From NCBI RefSeq assembly GCF_004854025.1, contig NZ_STGM01000003.1:372001-436000 (forward strand): a DNA stretch of 64,000 bases. Reading direction: 5' to 3'. Position numbers and translations under genes: made by a program. Position 1 is the stretch's first letter, and the number at the start of each line of letters is the position of its first letter. The DNA is from Microbacterium hydrothermale. Its GTDB lineage: Bacteria > Actinomycetota > Actinomycetes > Actinomycetales > Microbacteriaceae. This document shows positions 41,084 through 49,136 of the stretch, in pieces. Under the pieces are notes generated by a model. The model was not told where the DNA came from. It worked only from the letters and a program-made list of their open reading frames with translations, and did no database searches.

Positions 41084-42292
41084 ATGGATGCCGAGCACGC
41101 GAGCGCGACGCGACGGCCGGTCGCCGTGTCGCTCGGCGCGACCGTGACCGCTTCGGGCGCGACGGCGCTCCCCTCCACCGGGGCCCCGCCCCCCGCGCGC
41201 GCGGGGGCGACGGCCGGTGTGCACGGTGCCGCGGGCGCGACGGCGCTGCCCGCCACGGGAGCTCCCCGCGAGGGAGGTCTCCTCGATCGCTTCGGGCGCG
41301 TCGCGACCGACCTGCGCGTCTCGGTGATCGACAAGTGCAACCTGCGCTGCACGTACTGCATGCCGGCCGACGGGATGCCGTGGCTCCCGCAGACGCAGCT
41401 CATGAGCGCCGACGAGATCCGCCGCATCGTGCGTGTCGCCGTTCACTCCCTCGGCGCCGAGGAACTGCGCATCACGGGCGGTGAGCCGCTCGTGCGCAAG
41501 GATCTCGAGCACATCATCGCCGGCATCCGGGCCGACAACCCCGACCTGCCGATCTCGATGACCACGAACGCGGTCGGCCTCGACAAGCGCGCCCATGCCC
41601 TGAAGGACGCAGGGCTCACGCGGCTCAACGTCTCGCTCGACACCCTGCACCCCGAGACCTTCGCCGAACTCACCCGACGCCCCCACCTCGATAAGGTGCT
41701 CGCGGGCCTGCAGGCCGCGCGCGCCGCGGGCCTCGGACCGATCAAAATCAACGCGGTCCTGCTCGCCGGCGTCAACGACACCGAGATCGTCCCCCTGGTC
41801 GAGTGGGCCGTGTCCAACGGGTTCGAGATGCGCTTCATCGAGGACATGCCCCTCGACGGCGACCGCTCGTGGTCGGCGCAGAACGTCATTCCGGCGCGCG
41901 ACATCCGCGCGGCCATCGAGCAGGCGTTCGCGCTGTCCGCCGATCCCCGCGGTCGCGGGGCCGCCCCCGCCGAGCGGTGGGAGGTGCGCCGCCCCGGCGA
42001 GACCGAGGTGGCCGGTCACGTCGGCATCATCTCGTCGGTGACCGAACCCTTCTGCGCGGCGTGCACGCGCACGCGCGTCACCGCCGACGGCCGGATCCGC
42101 TCGTGCCTGTTCTCGCACGAAGAGACCGACCTGCTCACGGCGCTGCGCGACGGCGCCGACGACGAGGGTCTCGCCCAGGTCTGGCGGGATGCCATGTGGG
42201 CCAAGCCCCGCGCGCACGGCTCCGACCGCGTCGGCCTCGCGCGCGCCGATTTCGTGCAGCCCGAGCGCACCATGAGCGCGATCGGCGGATGA
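41084..42292 (+). CDS. moaA: GTP 3',8-cyclase with repeat-bearing N-terminal extension
   Basis: Radical SAM enzyme for the first step of molybdenum cofactor synthesis. 402 residues against about 330-360 for most MoaA proteins. The SAM cluster motif is CNLRCTYC. The C-terminal cluster has CAACTRTRVTADGRIRSC. The glycine motif ELRITGGEPL is intact. Residues 1-60 are an Ala/Gly/Pro-rich extension containing two copies of GATALPxTGAP, also visible as a DNA repeat (GGGCGCGACGGCGCT at 41155 and 41233). The catalytic domain begins at about residue 66 (LLDRFGRVATDLRVSVIDKC). Its stop overlaps the moeB start. Confidence 0.95.
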   Translation: MDAEHASATRRPVAVSLGATVTASGATALPSTGAPPPARAGATAGVHGAAGATALPATGAPREGGLLDRFGRVATDLRVSVIDKCNLRCTYCMPADGMPWLPQTQLMSADEIRRIVRVAVHSLGAEELRITGGEPLVRKDLEHIIAGIRADNPDLPISMTTNAVGLDKRAHALKDAGLTRLNVSLDTLHPETFAELTRRPHLDKVLAGLQAARAAGLGPIKINAVLLAGVNDTEIVPLVEWAVSNGFEMRFIEDMPLDGDRSWSAQNVIPARDIRAAIEQAFALSADPRGRGAAPAERWEVRRPGETEVAGHVGIISSVTEPFCAACTRTRVTADGRIRSCLFSHEETDLLTALRDGADDEGLAQVWRDAMWAKPRAHGSDRVGLARADFVQPERTMSAIGG

Positions 42293-43071
42293 GGCCGCTC
42301 GTCGAGCCGGTGGCCGCCCTGGCCCCGGAAGAGCTCATCCGCACGGCCCGTCATGCCGTCCTCGCGGCGATCGGCGAGGAGGGTCAGCGGAGGATCGCGG
42401 CCGCCCGCATCGCCGTGATCGGCGCCGGCGGACTCGGGTCGCCCGTCTTGCTCGCCCTCGCCGCCGCCGGGGTCGGGGAGCTCGTGATCATCGACGATGA
42501 CACGGTGGAGCGCACCAACCTGCAGCGTCAGCTCGCGCACCGCATCGACGACATCGGCACCGCGAAGACCGCCTCCGCCGCGCGTGCCGTGCGCGATCTC
42601 TCCCCGCTCACCGTCGTCCATGAGCGAACGCTACGACTGACCTCCGACAACGCCGTCGACCTGCTCGCCGGCGCGCACCTCGTCATCGACGGCAGCGACA
42701 CCTTCGACACGCGCGAGGCCGTCGCCGCCGCGGCCGAGCACCTCGGCATCCCCCTCGTCTGGGGCGCGGTGCAGGAGTGGGCCGCGCAGGTGACCGTGTT
42801 CTGGTCGCACCCACCCGAGGGCCACTCCCCCGTCGTGCTCGGCGACCTGTTCCCCTCCGGTTCCGCGGGCGAACCGCCGACCTGCGCGCAGGTCGGCGTG
42901 CTGGGGTCGCTGTGCGTGCAGGTCGGCGGCCTGCTCGCGACCGAGGCGATCAAGCTCGTCACGGGCGCGGGAGAGCCGCTGCTCGGACGCCTGGTCGTCA
43001 TCGACGCGCTGCGCGCCCGACACGATGTCATCCCCCTGATCCCCGCCGCCCGCCCCACCGCCGCGCCCTGA
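42289..43071 (+). CDS. moeB: MoeB/ThiF-type adenylyltransferase
   Basis: E1-like enzyme that adenylates the C-terminal Gly of MoaD, 260 residues. The nucleotide motif is VIGAGGLGSPVLLALAAAGVGELVIIDDDTVERTNLQRQ, with the conserved Arg and Asp of the ThiF fold. Only two Cys are present (PPTCAQVGVLGSLC), so the four-Cys zinc site of E. coli MoeB is missing. There is no rhodanese domain. It could also serve ThiS, but the position between moaA and moeA favours MoaD. ATG overlaps the moaA stop. Confidence 0.9.
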   Translation: MRPLVEPVAALAPEELIRTARHAVLAAIGEEGQRRIAAARIAVIGAGGLGSPVLLALAAAGVGELVIIDDDTVERTNLQRQLAHRIDDIGTAKTASAARAVRDLSPLTVVHERTLRLTSDNAVDLLAGAHLVIDGSDTFDTREAVAAAAEHLGIPLVWGAVQEWAAQVTVFWSHPPEGHSPVVLGDLFPSGSAGEPPTCAQVGVLGSLCVQVGGLLATEAIKLVTGAGEPLLGRLVVIDALRARHDVIPLIPAARPTAAP

Positions 43072-43132
43072 CCGCGCCGACCGCTGAGACCCGCACCCGC
43101 CCCGCCGCTTCGCCCTGACCCCGGAGACTCAG

Positions 43133-44356
43133 ATGACCCCGCTGCTCACCGTCGAGGAACACCGCGCCCGCGTACTCGCCGCCGTCACGACCCTCCCCGT
43201 CGAGACCGTGCCCCTCGCGGAGGCGGTCGGACGCACGCTCGCCGCTCCCGTTCTCGCCGCGCACGACCTCCCCGGCTTCGACAACTCCTCGATGGACGGA
43301 TTCGCCGTGCGCTTCGCCGACGTCGAGGGGGCGGATGCCGAGAACCCCGTCACCCTGCGCGTCGTCGCCGATCTGCCGGCCGGTTCGTCCGACGACCCGT
43401 CGTTCGGCGCGGGCGAGGCGGTGCGCATCATGACGGGCGCGCCCGTCCCCGCCGCGGCCGACGCGATCGTCCCGTTCGAGGACACGACCGGGGGCCTCGC
43501 CGACTCCCTCGGCACCGTCGAGGTGAGGCGCGCACCCGCGGCATCCGGGGCCTTCATCCGCCGTCGCGGCGGCGACACCCGCGCGGGCGACGTCGTGCTG
43601 TCGGCCGGTGAGCGTCTGGGGCCGTTCGCGCTGGCCGCGGCCGCGGCGGCGGGCGTGGCCGAGCTCGAGGTGCACCGGCGCCCGCGGGTCGCCGTCGTGT
43701 CGACGGGGAGCGAGCTCGTGGCGCCGGGCGTCGCGCCGGGGCGCGGCCAGACCCCCGACTCCAACTCGACGCTGCTGGCGGCTTTGGTTTCCGGTACCGA
43801 CGCCGAGGTGACCGTGATCTCGTCGCTGCGCGACGACGCGGACGCGATCCACGCCCTGCTCGAACACGCCGCCGACGTCGACGTGATCGTCTTCAGCGGG
43901 GGCGTGAGCGCCGGCGCCTACGAGCCCGTGCGCCAGGCCCTGTCGGAGCGCATCGCGTTCGAGAAGGTCGCGATGCAGCCCGGCAAACCGCAGGCCTTCG
44001 GCGCGCTCGACGACGGGCGACTCGTCTTCGGCCTCCCCGGCAACCCGGTCAGCGTCGCGGTGTCGTTCGAGGTGTTCGTGCGGCCCGCCCTGCTGGCGCT
44101 CCAGGGGCGTGCGGTCGTCGATCGGCGCATCGCGCGCCTCACGGCCTCCGAGTCCTGGACCACCCCGCCCGGTCGACGCCAGTACCTCCCCGCCGCGATC
44201 GACCTCGTCGCCGGCACCGTGCGCCCGGCGACCGCCGGCGGCTCGGGCTCGCACCTCGCGGCATCCCTCGCCCGCGCCGAAGCGTTCGCGATCGTGCCCG
44301 CCGAGGTGTCCACCGTGTCGGCGGGCGACGCCCTCGATGTCATGCTGATTCCATGA
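43133..44356 (+). CDS. moeA: Molybdopterin molybdenumtransferase
   Basis: Inserts molybdate into adenylated molybdopterin, 407 residues, normal length. The N-terminal part has [19 protein letters not shown], the central domain [19 protein letters not shown], and the MoCF domain [39 protein letters not shown] and [19 protein letters not shown], all typical. GGAGACT lies upstream of the ATG. Confidence 0.95.
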   Translation: MTPLLTVEEHRARVLAAVTTLPVETVPLAEAVGRTLAAPVLAAHDLPGFDNSSMDGFAVRFADVEGADAENPVTLRVVADLPAGSSDDPSFGAGEAVRIMTGAPVPAAADAIVPFEDTTGGLADSLGTVEVRRAPAASGAFIRRRGGDTRAGDVVLSAGERLGPFALAAAAAAGVAELEVHRRPRVAVVSTGSELVAPGVAPGRGQTPDSNSTLLAALVSGTDAEVTVISSLRDDADAIHALLEHAADVDVIVFSGGVSAGAYEPVRQALSERIAFEKVAMQPGKPQAFGALDDGRLVFGLPGNPVSVAVSFEVFVRPALLALQGRAVVDRRIARLTASESWTTPPGRRQYLPAAIDLVAGTVRPATAGGSGSHLAASLARAEAFAIVPAEVSTVSAGDALDVMLIP

Positions 44357-44841
44357 CCTTCACCCACCTGGATGCCGCGGGCCACGCCCGCATGGTCGAC
44401 GTCACCCTGAAGCAGCCCACCGTGCGCACCGCCACCGCGCGGGGATTCGTGCGCTGCGCCCCCGAGGTGGTCGCGGCCCTGCGCGACGGCACCGCCCCCA
44501 AGGGCGATGTGCTGGCGGTCGCGCGGATCGCCGGCATCCAGGCCGCGAAGTCCACCCCCGCTCTGCTTCCGCTCGCCCACGTCATCGGGGTGCACCGCGC
44601 CGCGGTCGATCTCGAGATCACCGACGCGGGCGTCGAGATCGAGGCCACCGTGGGCACGGCCGACCGCACGGGCGTCGAGATGGAGGCGCTCACGAGCGTG
44701 TCGGTCGCCGCGCTCGCGATCGTCGACATGGTGAAGGGCATGGACAAGGGCACCTGCATCGAGAACGTGCGCATCGTGTCGAAGACCGGGGGCAAGTCGG
44801 GCGATTGGGTGCGCCCGGGCGAGCCGGGAGCCCTCGCGTGA
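44353..44841 (+). CDS. moaC: Cyclic pyranopterin monophosphate synthase
   Basis: Converts the MoaA product to cyclic pyranopterin monophosphate, 162 residues. Recognised by [81 protein letters not shown] with the catalytic Lys and Asp, and VSKTGGKSG. Its ATG overlaps the moeA stop and its stop overlaps the moaD start. Confidence 0.96.
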   Translation: MTFTHLDAAGHARMVDVTLKQPTVRTATARGFVRCAPEVVAALRDGTAPKGDVLAVARIAGIQAAKSTPALLPLAHVIGVHRAAVDLEITDAGVEIEATVGTADRTGVEMEALTSVSVAALAIVDMVKGMDKGTCIENVRIVSKTGGKSGDWVRPGEPGALA

Positions 44842-45074
44842 GCGTCCGCGTGCGTTACTTCGCCGCCGCAGCGGAGGCCGCCGGAACGGATGCCGAAGAC
44901 CGCGCCGAGCACAGCCTCGCCGCGCTGCGGGCCGGGGTCGTCGCGGACCACCCCGCCCTCGGCGGCATCCTCGACCGCTGCGCCGTCCTCGTCGACGGCA
45001 CGCGTCACGACGACGACGCCCCGCTCGCCGGGGTCACCTACGTCGACGTGCTGCCGCCCTTCGCGGGGGGCTGA
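44838..45074 (+). CDS. moaD: Molybdopterin synthase sulfur carrier subunit
   Basis: Ubiquitin-fold protein of 78 residues. The chain ends in the required Gly-Gly (PPFAGG) that MoeB adenylates and that carries the thiocarboxylate. The first strand [16 protein letters not shown] is typical. GTG 44838 overlaps the moaC stop (GTGA). Confidence 0.93.
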   Translation: MSVRVRYFAAAAEAAGTDAEDRAEHSLAALRAGVVADHPALGGILDRCAVLVDGTRHDDDAPLAGVTYVDVLPPFAGG

Positions 45075-45214
45075 GCCCCGCCCTCGGGACGATCGCCGAT
45101 CACACGCTCTGCACGCAGCCCGACCGCGCGGCCGCGCGACAGTCGGTGCCCATCCGTCACTCCGGCGGATCTGCTCGTCGGGCGGGTGGCCGGCGCCCTG
45201 TTTTACTGGGCGGT

Positions 45215-46213
45215 ATGTCGACCGCTCGCCGCACGGCCTTCCTCGCCACGCTCGTCATCGGTGCCGCCGTGGCCGTGCTCGCGGTCTGGCCGCAACTCAT
45301 CGGCGCGCAACGGATGCTGGGGATCGCGCAGCTGATCCCGTTCCGGGGGCTGCTCGCGCTGGCGTTCGCGGTACTCGCGGTCGCCGCGGGGATCTTCGCG
45401 GTGCTTCGACGCCGCTGGTCGGTGGCCGCAGCGCTCGCGATCGTGCTCGCCGCGGCATCCCTCGGCAACGGCGCGGTGCTGCTGAGCCGAGGTTTCGGCG
45501 CGTCGGCCACCGAGGGCGACCTCGTCGTCGCCTCCTGGAACACCTACGGTGGCGCCGCCTCACCTCAGAGCATCGCCCGACTGGTGCGCGTGACGGGAGC
45601 CGAGGTGGTCGTCCTGCCCGAAACCAATGAGGTCGCGGCGGCCTCCGTGGTCTCCCTCCTCGCCGGTGACGGCATCGGGATGACCGCGGCCACCCGACAA
45701 GCCGACCCGGGGGACGACCCCGTCCCGACCTCCCTGCTAATCGCGGAATCGATGGGGCCGTACGCCCTCGACGAGACAGCCGGCTCGACGCCGGGGGTCC
45801 CGAGCGGGGTGTACCGTCCCGTGAACGGAGACGGACCGACGATCGTGGCGGCGCATCCTCTGCCGCCGTTGCCGCTCATCATGAGGGACTGGACAGACGG
45901 GATGGACTGGGTCGCGATGCGCTGCTCGGGCGCCCAGGTCATCCTCGCCGGCGATCTCAACTCGACCCTCGACCACCTCGCCGGCCTCGGCGACGGTGAG
46001 GCGACGGTGGGCGGGTGCCGGGATGCCGCAGCCGAAGCGGGCGCGGCCGCTCTCGGCACGTGGCCCGTGCGTCTGCCAACAGGTTTCGCCGCTCCCATCG
46101 ACCATGTGCTCGTCGGGTCCGCGTGGGATGTGCGCTCGTTCGAGGTCCGCACCGACTTCGACGATGCCGGCAGCGATCATCGCCCGATCGTCGCGACGCT
46201 GTCGCATCGCTGA
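45215..46213 (+). CDS. Membrane-anchored endonuclease/exonuclease/phosphatase protein
   Basis: Protein of 332 residues. Three helices in residues 8-95 place a C-terminal endonuclease/exonuclease/phosphatase domain on the outside. Catalytic motifs are VVASWNTYGG (Asn), VVLPETN (Glu), ILAGDLNSTLDH (Asp-x-Asn) and GSDHRPIVATL (Ser-Asp-His). These enzymes cleave phosphodiesters in nucleic acids or lipids; the outer location favours extracellular nucleic acid or phospholipid. It splits the moa cluster between moaD and moaE and is probably not part of the pathway. ATG 45215 is preceded by a TTTACT box 7 bases away. Confidence 0.88.
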   Translation: MSTARRTAFLATLVIGAAVAVLAVWPQLIGAQRMLGIAQLIPFRGLLALAFAVLAVAAGIFAVLRRRWSVAAALAIVLAAASLGNGAVLLSRGFGASATEGDLVVASWNTYGGAASPQSIARLVRVTGAEVVVLPETNEVAAASVVSLLAGDGIGMTAATRQADPGDDPVPTSLLIAESMGPYALDETAGSTPGVPSGVYRPVNGDGPTIVAAHPLPPLPLIMRDWTDGMDWVAMRCSGAQVILAGDLNSTLDHLAGLGDGEATVGGCRDAAAEAGAAALGTWPVRLPTGFAAPIDHVLVGSAWDVRSFEVRTDFDDAGSDHRPIVATLSHR

Positions 46214-46252
46214 TCCGCACGCCCGCGGCAGAGTCGGAGACTCGCAGCAGGA

Positions 46253-46293
46253 TCGGGCGAGACGCCCGAGATCGTCATCGGGCGCGACGCCCG
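46253..46293. terminator. Two tandem hairpins between convergent genes
   Basis: TCGGGCG-AGA-CGCCCGA (46253-46269) and CGGGCG-CGA-CGCCCG (46279-46293) are two small hairpins with nearly the same stem. They lie between the nuclease-like gene and moaE. Confidence 0.5.
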
Positions 46294-46342
46294 GCAACGT
46301 TCGCTTTCGGGGCGATCGTCCGAATCCGCTGCGCCTGAGCGC

Positions 46343-46771
46343 CTAGCCCCCCAGGCCCTTCCACTCCGTCGTGCCGTCGGCCTCGACCTGACGCTTCCAG
46401 ACGGGCAGGTCGGTCTTGATCGTCTCGATCACCGTGCGGCACACCTCGAACGCCTCGGCGCGGTGACCGGATGCCACGGCGATGACGACCGCGGCCTCGC
46501 CCACGGCCAGCCGGCCCACGCGGTGGCTGACGGCGACGATCGCGTCGGTCCCGGCGGCGGCGTCCTCGGCGATGCGGTGCAGGGTCTGCTCCGCATCGGG
46601 ATGCGCGCTGTACTCGAGCGCGACGACCGCCCCCGAGGCGTCGGGGTCGATGTCGCGGACGCGTCCGACGAAGGTGGTCACCGCTCCCGACGACGAGTCC
46701 TCGACCGCGTCGAGGTGGTCGTCGAGGTCGAGGGGCGTGTCGGACAGGCGGGCGATGCGGACGGCGCTCAT
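46343..46771 (-). CDS. moaE: Molybdopterin synthase catalytic subunit
   Basis: Large subunit of molybdopterin synthase, 142 residues. GAVTTFVGRVRDIDP, VSHRVGRLAVGEAAVVIAVASGHRAEAFEVCRTVIETIKTDLPVWKRQ carries the active-site Lys and Arg residues. ATG overlaps the stop of the mog-type gene upstream, so the two are coupled on the minus strand, facing moaA-D. Confidence 0.96.
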   Translation of the reverse strand: MSAVRIARLSDTPLDLDDHLDAVEDSSSGAVTTFVGRVRDIDPDASGAVVALEYSAHPDAEQTLHRIAEDAAAGTDAIVAVSHRVGRLAVGEAAVVIAVASGHRAEAFEVCRTVIETIKTDLPVWKRQVEADGTTEWKGLGG

Positions 46772-47250
46772 GCGTGGTCTCCTCCGGCGAGTTGGTCGAG
46801 CACGTGGGGGGCGAGCTCGGCGATGACGGCGATGCCGGATGCCACGGCACGGGTCGATCCGGGAAGGTTGACGATCAGGGTGCCGGGGTCGACGATCCCC
46901 GCGAGGCCGCGTGAGATGACGGCCATCGGGGTGTCGGCGAGGCCCCGGCGCCGCAGCTCTTCGGCGATACCCGGGAGTTCGCGATCCAGGACGCGGGCCG
47001 TTCCCTCGGGTGTGCGGTCGGTGGGGGCGATGCCCGTGCCGCCGGTCGTGACGATGAGCCCCGGCCCTTCGGCGAGGAGCGCGCGCAGGGCGGCCTCCAC
47101 GCTGTCGGCCCCGTCGGCGACCACGACCGGGTCGGCGCAGTCGAATCCCGCCTCGCGCAGCAAGGACACGGCCAGAGGGCCACCGCGATCTTCACGGAGG
47201 CCCGCGGCCGAGCGATCGGACACGGTCAGGACGCGAGCGTGGTGGGGCAC
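46768..47250 (-). CDS. MogA/MoaB-type molybdopterin adenylyltransferase
   Basis: Activates molybdopterin with ATP before molybdenum insertion. 160 residues of the MoCF fold: VLTVSDRSAAGLREDRGGPLAVSLLREAGF, then LIVTTGGTGIAPTDRTPEGTARVLDRELPGIAEELR and LIVNLPGSTRAVASGIAVI. GTG 47250 is chosen because TAGGCT lies 7 bases upstream. The symbol could be mog or moaB. Confidence 0.92.
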   Translation of the reverse strand: MPHHARVLTVSDRSAAGLREDRGGPLAVSLLREAGFDCADPVVVADGADSVEAALRALLAEGPGLIVTTGGTGIAPTDRTPEGTARVLDRELPGIAEELRRRGLADTPMAVISRGLAGIVDPGTLIVNLPGSTRAVASGIAVIAELAPHVLDQLAGGDHA

Positions 47251-47257
47251 GGGGCTC

Positions 47258-47263
47258 AGCCTA
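47258..47263 (-). promoter_or_regulatory. -10 box for a leaderless start at 47250
   Basis: TAGGCT on the minus strand ends 7 bases before GTG 47250. Confidence 0.55.
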
Positions 47264-47308
47264 GGGGCGTGACGCCGGTGCCGGGCGGCCGCTCCGTCGG
47301 GCACGGCC

Positions 47309-48922
47309 TCACGCCGAGGGCGCCGCGGTGGTCTCGACCTCGGCGATCTCGGGGGCGATGCGCCCCGCCTTCGCCTTCGGCTCGAGGTCTTCGCGCTGCA
47401 CGTGCTCGGCGGCCGCGGTGATGCGCCGCGCCATGCCGCTGAAGATCAGGCCGTGGAAGGGCAGCACCGAGAGCCAGTAGAGGCGCCCGGCCAGACCGGT
47501 CGGGAAGAACAGCGCGCGCTGATCGAACCGTGCGCCGTCGCCCTCCGGCGTCGCGCGCAGCTCGAGCCACGCCCCGCCCGGCACCTTCATCTCGGCCCGC
47601 AGGCGCAGCAGATGGCCGGGCTCGATGGCTTCGACGCGCCAGAAGTCGAGGGCGTCGCCGACGGTGACCACCGAGCGGCTGCGACGACCACGCGCGAGGC
47701 CGACCCCGCCCACGAGCCGGTCCATCCACCCGCGGATCGCCCACAGCAGCGGCGAGGAGTACCAGCCGTTCTCGCCGCCGATGCCCTCGATCACCGACCA
47801 CAGCTGCGCCGCGCTCGCCTTGGTGGCCATCGTGCGGATGTCGGTGTAGACCAGGCGACCCGCCCACTCGGGGTCGCTGGGCAGCGGGTCGCTCGGGGCG
47901 CCCGAGACCTCGGCATCCTGCCAACTCGTCTCGATGGCGTCGTCGTTCACGCGCCCCAGCGCGCGACGCACGGCCTCGCGATACGGCATCAGCCCGCCCT
48001 CGGGCCGGGGAACGAGGTCGTCGATCGCGCGGTCCTTCACGACGCAGTCGTTCTGCAGCGACTCCACGAGCGGACGGGCGATCGACTTCGGAATCGGGGT
48101 GACGAGATTGACCCAGTGCGACGCGAGGCGCGGGGTGAGCACGGGCAGCGAGGCGATCGCGCGCTGCGGGAGCCCCGCCTCCATGGCGTAGCCGTTCATC
48201 ATCTGGCCGTACCGCAGCACGTCGGGGCCGCCGATGTCGACGGCGCGGTTGACGTTCGGGGCGACGCGGGCGGCGCCGAGCAGGTAGTGCAGCACGTCGC
48301 GCACGGCGATGGGCTGGATGTGGTTGCGCACCCACTTGGGCGCCGGCATGTAGGGCAGCACGTCGGTGAGGTGACGCACCATCTCGAACGACGCCGACCC
48401 CGAACCGATCACGACGCCGGCCTGCAGCACGAGCGTCGGGACACCGCTGTGCAGCAGGATCTCACCGACCTCGACGCGGGAGCGCAGGTGCGCCGAGAGC
48501 GTTGCGTCGTCGGGGTGCAGGCCGCCGAGGTAGACGATGCGCGAGACGGATGCCGCGGATGCCGCATCGGCGACGGTCTGAGCGGCCACGCGGTCGGTGG
48601 CCTCGAAGTCGCGCGCGCTGCCCATCGAGTGGATGAGGTAGTAGAGGACGTCGACGCCCTCGACGGCGGCCCGCACGGCCTCGCGGTCGGTGGCGTCGCC
48701 GGCGGCGATCTCGACCTCGTCGCCCCAGGGGAACGCCCCGACCCGGCGCGGGTCGCGCGCGAGCACGCGCACGCGATAGCCCGCCGACAGCAGGCGCGGA
48801 ACGAGTCGGCCACCGAGGTAGCCGGTCGCCCCCAGAACGAGGGCGCGCGGCGCCGACCCGTCGGGTCGGGGCTGCGCGACGAGGGACGGTTCGCGGCCGG
48901 TGGGGGCGGAGAGCTCGGTCAT
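47309..48922 (-). CDS. SDR / DUF2867 two-domain protein
   Basis: A 537-residue protein. Residues 25-330 are an atypical SDR (NmrA-like) domain: RALVLGATGYLGGRLVPRLLSAGYRVRVLARDPRRV, LYYLIHSMGSARDFEATDRVAAQTVADAA. The C-terminal ~170 residues are the DUF2867 domain (WSVIEGIGGENGWYSSPLLWAIRGWMDRLVGG, SVLPFHGLIFSGMARRITAAAE). This fusion is common in actinobacteria and its substrate is unknown. ATG 48922 has a TACCGT box 7 bases upstream. Confidence 0.9.
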   Translation of the reverse strand: MTELSAPTGREPSLVAQPRPDGSAPRALVLGATGYLGGRLVPRLLSAGYRVRVLARDPRRVGAFPWGDEVEIAAGDATDREAVRAAVEGVDVLYYLIHSMGSARDFEATDRVAAQTVADAASAASVSRIVYLGGLHPDDATLSAHLRSRVEVGEILLHSGVPTLVLQAGVVIGSGSASFEMVRHLTDVLPYMPAPKWVRNHIQPIAVRDVLHYLLGAARVAPNVNRAVDIGGPDVLRYGQMMNGYAMEAGLPQRAIASLPVLTPRLASHWVNLVTPIPKSIARPLVESLQNDCVVKDRAIDDLVPRPEGGLMPYREAVRRALGRVNDDAIETSWQDAEVSGAPSDPLPSDPEWAGRLVYTDIRTMATKASAAQLWSVIEGIGGENGWYSSPLLWAIRGWMDRLVGGVGLARGRRSRSVVTVGDALDFWRVEAIEPGHLLRLRAEMKVPGGAWLELRATPEGDGARFDQRALFFPTGLAGRLYWLSVLPFHGLIFSGMARRITAAAEHVQREDLEPKAKAGRIAPEIAEVETTAAPSA

Positions 48923-48929
48923 GCCCGAC

Positions 48930-48935
48930 ACGGTA
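48930..48935 (-). promoter_or_regulatory. -10 box for a leaderless start at 48922
   Basis: TACCGT on the minus strand ends 7 bases before ATG 48922; no ribosome site is present. Confidence 0.5.
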
Positions 48936-48961
48936 CGCCGCCCCTCCGACATCGCCGGGGG

Positions 48962-49129
48962 CTTGACGACGACCCCACCGCGCTCGGGGCGACCGGCATC
49001 CCGCGCATCGTTTCCGCCCTCGACCGCCTGAAGAGCGAGATGATCGAGCACAACGCCGTCATCATGACCGTTCTGTTCGCCGTCCTCGCGGCCAACGAGG
49101 CCGCGCACCTCGTCCACCAACTCGTGTGA
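48962..49129 (+). pseudogene. Fragment of a membrane-transporter gene (GAP-like tail)
   Basis: Reading in the frame that ends at TGA 49129 gives about 55 residues: an amphipathic stretch (GIPRIVSALDRLKSEMIEHNAVIM), then a transmembrane helix (TVLFAVLAANEAAHLVHQLV). It looks like the C-terminal tail of a GAP/Sap-type membrane protein, but no start codon and no N-terminal part precede it. Codon use is normal. A truncated remnant is the simplest reading; a 29-residue membrane peptide from ATG 49041 is the alternative. It ends 7 bases before the esterase gene. Confidence 0.45.
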
Positions 49130-49136
49130 GGATCCC

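Noticed and set aside
41110..41270. LPSTG and LPATG in the MoaA N-terminus as sortase signals
   Set aside because: They are N-terminal, in a cytoplasmic enzyme, with no following membrane helix or positive tail, so they cannot act as cell-wall sorting signals.
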